Below are positions 36,782 through 47,206 of a stretch of DNA of 64,000 bases, piece by piece. The first letter of the stretch is position 1. Every line of letters starts with the position of its first letter. Source of the DNA: Thuidium tamariscinum (Eukaryota; Streptophyta; Bryopsida; Hypnales; Thuidiaceae); the NCBI GenBank assembly GCA_947034885.2, contig OX344758.2:10356501-10420500 (forward strand), given 5' to 3'. The position numbers were made by a program, and so were the translations under genes. The notes beneath the pieces were generated by a model, which was not told the DNA's origin, ran no database searches, and saw only the letters and a list, made by a program, of their open reading frames with translations.

Positions 36782-37060
36782 CTAAGGTAGGTACACCCAA
36801 AAGCGCCACTTATTCATACTGAGCCTAGTTCCTGCTATTAATTAGTTCAAATTTTTATGTAATCTTGTTGGCAAGTGAAAGCATGTTCCAACGCACCAAA
36901 GAACGTAGGATTTGGATACCGTATGCAAAAGTTATGAACAGTCAAAGTCTGTTTCTGAAAGCGCCATCTACAGTCTGTGAACATGACTGATTTCAGAAAT
37001 GTATGCGCACTGTAGATGGCGCTTTTAGGAACATGGCGCTTTTGGATGTACCTACCTTAG
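36782..37060. mobile_element. R3 MITE (279 bp) with long inverted ends
   Basis: CTAAGGTAGGTACACCCAAA and the next seven bases at 36782-36808 match the reverse complement of 37034-37060 at 26 of 27 positions. A second inverted pair lies inside (GCGCCATCTACAGT near 36960 and ACTGTAGATGGCGC near 37010). A degraded relative is at about 932-1200. No coding capacity is seen. Confidence 0.8.
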
Positions 37061-38479
37061 ACAATTGAAAATGCCTGCATTGTTTTCGAGTCCTCTCCTA
37101 TAGTCACCAATGGTACCTTTTTTTTGGATCTCATGACTTTCTTGGCACCACTAAATCTCCATAATCAAATGAAGTTGACTTTTGACTACTCACGCATGGA
37201 CAAAAACGTGGCAAAAAGAACTACATTCAATTTTGACTGCGATTTTACCATGTTTTGTTATAGTGTAATATACTCTTCATTCAAATAGACCCTAGGATCA
37301 AATTCATAATTTTTCTTCCTAATCTCAAACTTCCTAATTTTGGTCATTTTAGATTGTTAGAGCAACAACATTTGAACTCAAAATCCTAAATATACTTTTT
37401 TATTAACATTGTTAGTGAAGAAAATTAGTTTCTTTCACAAGGCTAATGTAAATCAATACCTTATTTGTTAAAGATGCCCACACCCAAAATCCAGAATAAA
37501 AATACTCCGTATCAAGAAAGGATAAATAAAAACCACCTCAAACAAACTCTTCATTCACACCAACCTTAAAGCAGGGTTTGTTTTTTTCATTTCTTGTGAA
37601 GTGTCAAAGTGTCAATATTTCATTTTATCGTGGAGCTCCAAATCTCAACATTCATCCATATATTAGATAGAAAATATCATATGAGTACATAATACATATC
37701 TATCATTCTATTTTCACCCATTATTTGGCGATTTCATCTACTATTTAAATTTTTTTTGGAGTTTACTGGTGATTTCATCCAAAATTTTACTGTTTTTTTC
37801 CTATAGGCTTGGTGCTAGGCCAAAAAATTTGGTGCAATTTTGCACCAAATCACCAGGAAAAAAAACCCTGCCTTGAAGATCAACCCCATTCTCTCTCTTC
37901 TTCTCCTTCACCTCAAATTTCCTGATTTCAGGTCAACACGCAACAAATTCGAACACCACCCATCCTCATTGTTGCATTTGTGTCAAAAATTTGTATAAAA
38001 AATTTGTGTCAAAAACCCAAACCCAAAACTCTCGGTCCTTTTTTGCTGATCGAGAGGCGGTGAAGGATGCATTGTCCTGCACTCCACACCAAAGTATCAA
38101 AACCTAGAAAAATGGCAACAACTCACCCAAACCACTAATTCATTGATTCAGTTTTCTGCAACTGAAGTTCCAGTTGCCACTTCCTCTCCCACCGATGCAA
38201 GCTGGAGCAACTGGGAGGAGTGGCGGTTTGACCCCAGGAACAAATGGACGATGGAGGAATTTCCAGAGAAATACTTTTCTTTTTCTTTTTCCCCCATTAA
38301 TACAGAATTGAAGCATTCGGACGGTATAGAATTAACTCCATTTTTAAATACGAATTACAGCCGGGGGTTGTAAAAATTGGAGGGTGGTCAGAGCAGCCTG
38401 GGTTTGTTGGGACCCCACTTTCTTTTCTCTTCACTTGTGGCATGGCATTGCTGGTTGGAGTTGCTGGAAGTAGTGTTTG
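37061..38479. other. Intergenic DNA upstream of the AGPase gene
   Basis: AT-rich to about 37860, then of more mixed composition. A 76-codon plus-strand frame at 38143-38373 (starting MIQFSATEVPVATSSPTDAS) follows TTGATTCAG, a possible acceptor. No domain is recognised and it is not in frame with the downstream gene. It is probably promoter-proximal sequence of the AGPase gene. Confidence 0.4.
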
Positions 38480-38488
38480 TATTTATAG
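38480..38488 (+). promoter_or_regulatory. Candidate TATA box of the AGPase gene
   Basis: TATTTATAG lies about 30 bases upstream of a region that could serve as transcription start (near 38510-38520). A GA-rich stretch of the probable 5' UTR follows at 38572-38609. This is based on position and sequence only. Confidence 0.35.
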
Positions 38489-38905
38489 CACAGGGAATGG
38501 TGCATCCAGGGTATAACCAACAAGACTCACCCCTCAACAGGCTTCGATCGATAGAGATCCATAGAATACAAACCGAGAGAGAGAAGGAGAGATCGAGAGA
38601 GACACCAAGTTTAGAACGTATGTAGAGATCGTCTTCATCTGATCGCCATTGCGGAGGCTTTACAATATCAATTGTTGTTGTTGTTTTGGATTTTTTTTTG
38701 TTTTCAAGTTTCTGGGCTGATCGTTCCATTGCTAGAGTTTTCCTGCAACAGCAACAACAACAACATCAGCAACGTTTTCGGTTTTCTGGTGCAAGCCAGG
38801 TGCGTGCTTTGGAACCGAAGACCCGTGTTCTTGTGTTTTTGCAGCTTTTATTGTTCAGCATTTTGTTCAGAGAAATCATAAAGAGAGACCACGAGAGGAT
38901 CAGAG

Positions 38906-39612
38906 GTGAGTGTGCGCAACAAATATTTGGGGTCCAACGTTTAATTTATCAATTGCTTGGAAACATGCGTGTTTGTGTTCTGTTGGAAAGGGTGGTGGGT
39001 TTTTTCTGTGTATATCTGTTTTTTGAAGAGTTCTTTTGTACATTCTTTCTCACATTGTACGCGTTCGATTTATAAAATCATGCATTAGAGGATCAAAGGT
39101 GATCGGAAGGTTTTGGGGTCCAAAGTTTGTCAATTCTATTGAAAGCTGTTTGTGTGTATTTGAGTAAGAAAGGTCACTCGGTGCTTTTGTTCATCAGTTT
39201 TAGTACGAGATTATTTGTTCTTTCTGCTCCCCACATTGTGTGCGCTGGGTTGTATCGAATCAGAAGAGGATCGTCGTACGTTGAGAGTGTTAAATAAAGA
39301 GAGCGTTTCGCTTTGCGGTCGAATTGCAGTCTTAGTTTCTGGTTTTGAAAGAAGAGAGCCACTATTCGTTGCAGTAAGTCTCATCGTTTGGGTTTCACTT
39401 AATTTGCATTCACTTGAAGATCGGTTGTTCTGATCGAGTGCAATCACACCAGGCATTTGTAGTTACACCATTCTGTACACGTTTTCGCTCTCCTAACTGC
39501 GATCAGGGAAACAAAATGAAAACCAACAACAGTTGCGCTCTTTCTTTGCGCTTTTTTTGTGGTATCTTTTTACTTCTTCCGTCTCTCGTTTGATGCCTTT
39601 AATTTCTCTTAG
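38906..39612 (+). other. Probable 5' UTR intron of the AGPase gene
   Basis: The sequence CAGAG followed by GTGAGTGTG at 38906 is a strong donor. TTTCTCTTAG ending at 39612 is a strong acceptor 34 bases before the start codon. The intron would be 707 bp. It contains diverged repeats of its own beginning: the phrase AGAGGATCA with TTGGGGTCCAA recurs near 38894, 39088 and, in part, 39265. The second copy includes an AAAG-GTGATC donor-like site. Confidence 0.6.
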
Positions 39613-39646
39613 GTGTTGAGAACAGATCTGAGGTTCCTCTTCCACC

Positions 39647-42600
39647 ATGGAAATGATGTACGCTTCCACGAGTTACAGCACCGCAGCTGCTTCCATGGGA
39701 AAGCTCAGGTCCCATTCTGAGGGGAGTTTCCGTAGTAACAACCACCACTCCTCCATGAGGTCGAGTTTCCTCAAAGGCTCCAACACCAAGCTCTCGTCCT
39801 CAGGCTCCTTGAGCACCACCTTCGCTCTCAAGGCCCCAGTTGGCGGCCCTCAACCCACTCGCCGGCTGCACCCCGGCGCCCTCGAGGTCTCCGCTGTCTT
39901 GGCTGAACGCCCCATGGAGACGCTGGTAACGAACGACACGTGTCCCAGTTTGTACCGATTTTCAGTGTCAGTAATGTACAACGTAGGCCACTGTTTTTCT
40001 TACAATTGCTGCCAGTTTTCTTACAATGTGGGGTTCTCAATGCAATTGGCGTAGTTTGCCTTGTTGGAACTCAGATCCGGTGTCAGGTTTTTGAGTTTTA
40101 CTCAACCCTGAAAATCTCTCCTGTAGGGAATTACATGTGTGTTTTCGTTAAATGTACATAAAAATACGCCATATTTCTGTACAATTGAGGTTTACTTAGA
40201 ATATTACGAACGTGGTATGATAGAAACAGGGTACGTAAGCAAAAATGTGTGGTCGTAATGGACCCTCTAAACATTATTTTTAGGGTTAATTTCGACGTAC
40301 TGACACTGATCCTTTCGATTTGTTATTTTTTGCAGCATGATCAAGCCCCACGAGAGAGGGAGATCGAGGCTCCCAAGGCGCCAGTGAACATGAAGAAAGT
40401 GTTTTCCATTATTTTGGGAGGTGGAGCTGGCACTCGGCTTAATCCGCTTACACTCTGCCGAGCGAAGCCAGCGGTAAGTTAATCTTCTTACAAATCTCTG
40501 TTTGTTATTTTGGTAACATAACATGTTACTACACTATGACAGATCTAGCTAGAGAGTACTTGATATACAACATCAAGTGTATGGAAAACACATCAAAGTT
40601 GTGCACTCATTCAAGAGAACAATCAATATCTACTGTACAATCTCCTTGGTGGGTGATGTGGCTAAGAGCTGTTCCATAGATTATTAATGAGTTGTTGGCT
40701 GGTACTCAAGTTGAGATGAACTTAAACATACTTTAACCTAATATATTAACCTTAATCTAAACCTTTAATCTGATGTTACGGACTTTAAATTAAACCTTTT
40801 GAGTTAGAGGAGAGGGTAATGAAAGAGGACATAAAATGCTGAAAATTGTGCATGTGTTTTGTGTTTGTGAGAGCAGGTTCCGCTGGGCGGTGCGTACCGA
40901 CTGATTGATGTTCCCATGAGCAACTGCATCAACAGCGGGATTAACAAAATTTACGTGCTGACTCAATTCAACTCCACTTCCCTGAACCGGCACTTGGCGC
41001 GGACGTACAACTTTGGCAACGGCTGTAACTTCGGTGATGGCTATGTGGAGGTTTTGGCGGCGGCGCAGCGACCGGGCCTGGGTGGGCAGGAATGGTTCCA
41101 AGGCACGGCGGACGCGGTGCGTCAGTACCTGTGGTTACTGGAGGATGCCAAAAACAAAGACGTCGAGGATGTGATTATCTTGTCGGGCGATCACCTTTAC
41201 CGCATGGACTACGAAGATTTTGTGCAGGTAGACGGATAGAAAATTCCAACCAACTCTTGCCTCTAAATTGTAACTTCAATCTGTGGAAATTTTTTCTTGG
41301 TTTCACAGTCTGTTTTGTTTGATTTTATTCTGTTGAAGAATGGGTCTTGTGCGGAAGAACAGTCGAGAGTTCTGAATTGATATCTTGTCGTGGAATAAGC
41401 ATTTTGTTGATGCATAATTTCTCATGTAGTCAGAGTGTGGTTTTGTTTGTTGATGTGTGTGTGTGTGATCTTCCATTATTATTCGAGTCATTCTTGCAGC
41501 TCTTTTACAACAAAGAAGACTGCATACTATCTCATGTTATCAGCATTTTTTTCCCATAGCGTTGATGATTCTGTGGATCTTCAATTACTTATATATTTGT
41601 TTTGTTTTGTTTTATTCTTGTGGACTGCAGAAGCACAAGGACTCTGGAGCAGATGTTACTGTTTCTTGTGTACCCATGGATGATAGCCGGGCCTCGGATT
41701 ATGGGTTGATGAAGATCGATGGAAAAGGCCAAATCAACTTCTTCAATGAGAAGCCCAAAGGAGATGATTTGCAATCCATGGTAAAGAGACACAAATTGCC
41801 CCAATAAAGAAATGTTTTTTTGTTATCGTTCTTCTACTTGTTTGGTTTAAAAGGATATCAATTACAATTGCATCTTTCTAGAGCCTAACTTCGTTCCTTC
41901 CGTGATTTTGTACAGCAAGTGGATACGACCGTGCTGGGCCTGTCTGCCGAGGAGGCGAAGAAGAAGCCTTACATCGCCTCCATGGGCATTTACGTGTTCA
42001 AGAAGAGCGTGCTGACGAAGCTGCTCAGGTGGAGGTACCCGCTGGCCAACGACTTCGGCTCCGAAATCATTCCGCAGTCGGCCAAGGAGTTCAATGTGCA
42101 CGCCTACCTTTTCAATGACTACTGGGAAGACATCGGCACCATCAAGTCCTTCTTTGATGCCAATCTGGCTCTCACAGCGCAGGTACTCATTCACTGTCAC
42201 CAAAAAAAATGGAAAAATCAAACTTTAAATTCTTCCCTTGACAAGTAAAGAGAGAACGGAAAACATAACCCAACTCTTTGTTGCTCACCCCTTTGAAAAT
42301 AGGACTAGCCCATGAACACAAAAACTTGTTTTTTCAGTATTACATCATGTTTCTTTTCCCCGTATAGATGACTTATCTTGTTGTCTAGTATGCTCTGTTT
42401 TGTTGTGGCATCTATGATGGTTCAACTCCAGTTTAAATTTCGTTTTTTAAAGAAAATTTTCCTTCTTTTTTTCTCTGAATTTCTTGATGTTCCTTTCTGG
42501 AAGAAGGCTTAAGGCTTATTACATTGGAGATTTAGTTTTCACCTATTATCACCTATTAGCTAATACTGTCGATGTTGTATGTCTTCTCCAAGTAAACAAC

Positions 42601-43485
42601 CGAATCCTACAGGTGACCCTAGAGTCCAGTCGAGGGAAGTGGTGTGACTGACTGACTGATTGTTGGTTGGTTTTTAATGTTTCATTCTCTAATTTTTAAA
42701 TTTAAAAAAAAAATTGGTTTCAGCCCCCCAAGTTCAGTTTTTACGATGCTACCAAACCCACCTACACGTCCGCCCAGTATCTTCCCCCCACCAAGATCGA
42801 GAGGTGCGTGGTGAAGGACTCCATCGTGTCGCACGGCTGTTTCCTGCGCGACTGTCAAGTGGAGAGCTCGGTGATCGGCAGCCGATCTCGCCTGGAAGCG
42901 GGCTGCGACGTGAAGCGGGCCATGGTCATGGGGGCTGATTTCTACGAAACAGATCCGGAAGCCGCAGCTCTCCTGGAAGAAGGCAAAGTGCCGCTGGGCA
43001 TTGGAGCCAATTCCAAGCTCCGAAACTGCATTGTGGACAAGAATGCTCGCATCGGAAACAACGTGGTCATTTCCAACACGGATGTAAGCATCCTTAACTC
43101 ACTTTTGGAATCGAGTTTGAACGAATTTTTCATTTCCAGCACGGATGTAAGCATCCTTAACCCACTTTTGGAATTGAGTTCGAACGAATTTTTCACTGGA
43201 TGCTTGAAAACCAAGTATTCGAATCATCATATTTTTTTTCAACTTCAGAGAGAACGTGGATTGGTGTAAAATCATGTACAATTGAGTCCTTGAAAATTGC
43301 CCCTTGGAATGCGTGCATGAGACTTTGGTTTCCATTGAAAATGAGAATCCTTAACTCTTGGTTAATAATGTTTGGTTGTGCAGAATGTGTTTGAAGCAGC
43401 AAGACCGAATGAAGGCTTTTACATTCGTTCAGGAATAACAGTAATATGCAAGAATGCGGTCATCAAGCATGGCACTGTGATCTAA
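39647..43485 (+). CDS. APL: ADP-glucose pyrophosphorylase large subunit, seven coding exons
   Basis: The enzyme makes ADP-glucose from glucose-1-phosphate and ATP in the plastid, the committed step of starch synthesis, as a tetramer of large and small subunits. Coding exons: 39647-39925, 40336-40473, 40877-41227, 41631-41780, 41916-42182, 42724-43083, 43384-43485. All introns are GT-AG and phase 0, giving 548 residues. Residues 1-93 are Ser/Thr-rich, as in a transit peptide; the start has a good context (CCACCATGG). The nucleotidyltransferase domain begins near residue 115 with [29 protein letters not shown] (Asp244) and NEKPKG (Lys297) follow, then VDTTVLGLS and the left-handed beta-helix region ([22 protein letters not shown]). 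Large-subunit type is shown by [25 protein letters not shown] and [13 protein letters not shown]. Arg127 and Lys137 occupy positions equivalent to the catalytic Arg33/Lys43 of the potato small subunit, so this large subunit may itself be catalytic. Exon 6 ends inside a 63-bp tandem duplication that offers a second in-frame donor. Confidence 0.95.
43068..43193 (+). repeat. 63-bp tandem duplication across the exon 6 / intron 6 junction
   Basis: CATTTCCAACACGGATGTAAG at 43068 recurs as CATTTCCAGCACGGATGTAAG at 43131. The two 63-base units are near-identical. Each carries ACGGAT followed by GTAAGC, so the 5' splice site exists twice, at 43084 and 43147. The reading frame stays open between them and adds 21 residues ([16 protein letters not shown] and five more). 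Confidence 0.9.
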
Positions 43486-45293
43486 ACCCGAACCCTTTCC
43501 AGACACTGAAATCAGCGAAATTTTAGTTTCGACTATCAAGTTTGTTGACCTCATGCAAGGGTCCGGTGAAACTCAAATGGAATTTTTTGAGTTAGTCGAG
43601 GCGAGTTTTTGAGCTCGCCAGGTGGGTTTTTTTAGAACTTGGTGGAGAGGAGAGAGAGAAAGATTAAGTTAATTGCTGCAATTATTTTGTGGTTTATCTG
43701 AGCACCACAATTGTATAGAGAATGTGTGTAGAGTGGAATATGCTGGAGGGAGAAGCTCCTTTGGCTAGTGGAAGGTGTGGCTTCAATTTTGGAGTGTATA
43801 GCGTGAGCGAAAATTTCTGTTCTGCTTGTATTATATCTGAGGATTTCGGCTACCTTGCTTGAGGTGGCGTTTTCTACCCCAACTTGAGTTTTTGTGTACG
43901 TTAGTGCGCGACTTCCATGTGCAGATTTGTATTCCTTACTTTTTACAGAAGTAATTGAAAGACTTATGAACAACTGGTTGAAATGCTGTGATATATGATA
44001 TGGTTGAATATCTAAGTTATGCCAGTTGCCCATAAATGGAAATGAGATTGTTTACAATCTTCCACTTTGCAAATGCACAAGTATTTCATAAAGAGAATTT
44101 CACCCATTTCCAACCACTTCAGCAATTACACATATGTGGAGTGCAGCTTTTTTAAATGCAAATTTTTTGAATCATGTATAGAAATAAAATTTGGAAGGAT
44201 GCCATATTTTTTCAAAATTTTATTACAAAAATTATAATTCAGTAGAATTATAATTAAGAATTTTTTAGTAGAAGATTCTCTTCAACCTATAATGGTGATA
44301 TAGGCAAATTGCAAAACCAATCAAGGGCCAGTTGCATTTATGAGAGCCTTGCAACTAATCATAATGTGCTACAATTGCTTTGGGAACTACACAACTTCAC
44401 TGAAAGAAAACAGCCTATTGATTGGAAATGGGGGCTGATTAGTAATGGGTCGCCATTTTCTAGGCCGATGATGCTCTTCTCAAGAGCGTCTTCGACACAC
44501 CAGTCAATACGTTAGAGTGAAATTAACCGAATTTCTGGATGAGAAGAACAGAGAGACATTACTGAATAAATAAACCCATTCAAGACGCTGGAAATTTGCC
44601 AGAGGTTGCAATTCTTGGAGATTGACAATCACGGTATCCTTGAGTGTGAAGACCTCCTCAGTAACGACAATTATCGTGATGATAGTATCTACAAGCTCAT
44701 TAAATCAATCTCGTTTTACTGAATATCTTGATACATACAATAATCAAGGGATGCTGAGGAAGACTTCGTTACATTCGAACAAATCTTCTCGAAAAACTCA
44801 ATCCAATCACCATTCTAGTCAAAACTTGCACAAACAAATCGGCAAAATTAGAGAAAGGACCACCAAACTCCGAGGTTCAATAAGAGAGAACCATTGAAAC
44901 CAACACACTTCACAAAATAACATACCTTCGGTCTCATACAGAAACTCAGCAGTTACAAACCTTCAACAGAAGAAGCTGAAACACAAGTCTACGCTCAGAT
45001 TTTCCAGACCAGCATTGTGGTCTGAGCCTAAACATCACACAACCCACTTCATTCCGAACTGCTCATAATCACACCATCGTGCACGGTAAACGGGAAATAC
45101 GGTAAATCTGGTGAATATTGACACCCACTCTAGATCACTGATTAAGCCCAATCACTAAGTTATACTTTTTACAGAAACTAGAGAATCCTAGTAACCTCTA
45201 TATTTCAAATCTTTAGCGCAATCCTACTGCTATACACGAGACATTGACCCTGTGAGAAGGGCTGCTGTATTATTTTATTATATAAAATTGTTG
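43486..45293. other. AGPase 3' UTR and intergenic sequence
   Basis: The 3' UTR begins at 43486. AATAAA at 44183-44188 is one possible polyadenylation signal, though rather distant. Beyond it no gene is recognised. The 91-codon plus-strand frame at 44622-44897 has no motif I can place. Confidence 0.4.
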
Positions 45294-45536
45294 CTACCGC
45301 CGAACAGGGGTGATTTTGTAAGTCTTGGATACCTCATCCATGGACATGTGCATGCTGGCCATTTTGATTTTGTGAGTGACACGAGGAGACGACTTCCTCA
45401 TGGGATTGTCCCCCATCATCTTCACCTTGAGAGCCTCCCTCACTTGCACAAACCACCCGGCCCCAGCCTCCAAGTATGGCATTAACCCTGACAAGAATCT
45501 CAGGGACGTCAAATGGTGCCACACGGTTGACGCCAT
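45294..45536 (-). CDS. Unidentified small protein, 80 residues
   Basis: The start codon at 45536 sits in a near-ideal context (CCACCATGGCG). Translation gives 80 residues beginning MASTVWHHLTSLRFLSGLM and ending YKITPVRR. There is an aromatic, hydrophobic N-terminal half (LPYLEAGAGWFVQVREALKV-like) and a basic, Met-rich C-terminal half. A splice acceptor (TTGTTGAGGCAG, AG at 45568-45569) lies 31 bases upstream. A candidate 5' UTR exon ends at 46579 with CTGCACACAG followed by GTAACACC, implying an intron of about 1 kb. Codons are GC-rich like the other genes. I do not recognise the family; a small organelle-targeted or membrane-associated protein is only a guess. Confidence 0.5.
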   Translation of the reverse strand: MASTVWHHLTSLRFLSGLMPYLEAGAGWFVQVREALKVKMMGDNPMRKSSPRVTHKIKMASMHMSMDEVSKTYKITPVRR

Positions 45537-46578
45537 GGTGGAGCTCCAGTTCCAATTCACACTTTGCCTGCCTCAACAATGAATGTGTATTCTTGTCAGA
45601 GCAAATCGGGAGTGTGTCTAACCCAAATAGAAAAGTATTGTTACCATTTGTGTCTTTCCATATGATTCTCAAAACAGTCCACAATACACGATCCTCCATG
45701 CATTACCCTCGATACAATCCTCAAAACTTGAAAGAATATCAAAAAAGGAGTTAATACAAATAAGTTCCATTTTCTGTAACCACATGCTACAACTATACTG
45801 GACGTAAGAAAACCATCCCTTAGCATGACGAGATCAACACGCAATTACTAATCTTAACACTTATCCCAATTAACACTCTTACTATCAAACCATTGCTTGG
45901 TCTCTCTCCTTGGACTGTAGACAACAAAAACCACTGTGCACGCCTTCTCGGCAGAGAAAACTTAGCTGGGTAAACCCCAAAATGGACTCTGGGATGCAAC
46001 ATCCATGCAATTGCAATGGCAATCAAAATAGGAGGGTGATCCTCGTCGTAATTTTTCATTTTAGGGTTTCCTAAACACTCGGACCAAATCACCAAAAATC
46101 GCAAAACCCTCAATAACAACCCTTGCGATTCGCGATTCTTACGTGCAATTCCAACTAACCAGTTTCTATAAACTGAAACCATCTCCGCCCCCCACCCCCA
46201 ATAACAACAACAAAAATAAAGCTACTGACACCAATTCCCTACACCCAAGATTCAGGTCCCTAATCAACCGCCTCACAACCAATTCCATCTCTAAGACATA
46301 AAATTCAAGCTCCAATTCAGGTTACTCGGAAAGGAAAAAAAACAATCCAAACTTTGATACTCCACAATAATTCAAAAAAATCAAAATACAACAAGCGAGT
46401 TGCCAATCTAAAATCGGTAAGATCCTGAAAGCCTCACCAAAAGAAATCGGCTACAACCAAGTGAACCAACCCACAGAAAACACTGACAGATTGCAATTGG
46501 GCAAAAAACTGGGTGACCAATTGTTGCGACAAGCTGGGTGCGAAACGGAGTACGAAATGGAGTGAAATTGGGTGTTAC

Positions 46579-46780
46579 CTGTGTGCAGCGACAGAAGTAT
46601 GGCGATGCAGTTGATGAGATCGGATTCGCAAAGTTGAGCAGATAGCGTGCAGCACTGGCTGGATCTAGAGAAAGAGGTGCAATGGAATCTTCTTCTTGCG
46701 GAGGAAAGGGAAGGGAAGGGCAGGGCAGGGAAGGACAGCGAAGGGCAAAAGGATAATGAGCTTCAGAGACTGGGTCCCGT
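46579..46780 (-). other. Candidate 5' UTR exon for the 80-residue protein gene
   Basis: A GC-rich block, C-rich on the minus strand, ends with a good donor (CACAG followed by GTAACA, GT at 46578-46577). It contains no ATG in the portion nearest the donor, as expected for a leader exon. The transcription start is not defined. The link to the coding exon at 45294-45536 is inferred. Confidence 0.35.
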
Positions 46781-46978
46781 CTCATGCTTTGGTTCAATAT
46801 GGGTTTTGGGGATAAGGGGCTGCATCCATTTGAGTCATTTGAGTCAGAGAGAGTTTGCAATTGAGCATTGTTCCTATTATTGTATGGCATAAATTTTTCA
46901 TTGGATTTTAATCTTGGAACGTTGGGTTGGTTACTATGGAAATCATTCTATTTGATATTGTGTGAATTATTTGTTTAA

Positions 46979-47202
46979 CCCTTAAATACTGCGGCAAACG
47001 TTTTGCGATTGATGAATGACAAAGAATCTTCCCTTGTAGGATACAACTACAATTTTTTATCCTCAATATTAGGGGTGGACACGGGAGATGTTATACAATA
47101 CTTTGACTTCCAATGAGTATATTTGGCTTCTTCAAAGTAGATGATATCACATGGTATCAAAAAGTGCATGATTTCTACAACCACCAATCTATCCTTTAAG
47201 GG
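46979..47202. mobile_element. Short TTAA-flanked MITE P5 (224 bp)
   Basis: TTAA (46975-46978) precedes CCCTTAAATACTG, and ATCCTTTAAGGG precedes TTAA (47203-47206). The interior matches P3 and P4 in the opposite orientation: GACAAAGAATCTTCCC, CAATGAGTATATTTGGC and CTTCAAAGTAGATGAT. A more degraded relative at about 60342-60544 has the same order and TTAA on both sides. Confidence 0.7.
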
Positions 47203-47206
47203 TTAA

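Noticed and set aside
40790..42221. Minus-strand frames opposite the AGPase exons (e.g. 103 and 119 codons)
   Set aside because: They are antisense shadows of well-supported, GC-rich coding exons.
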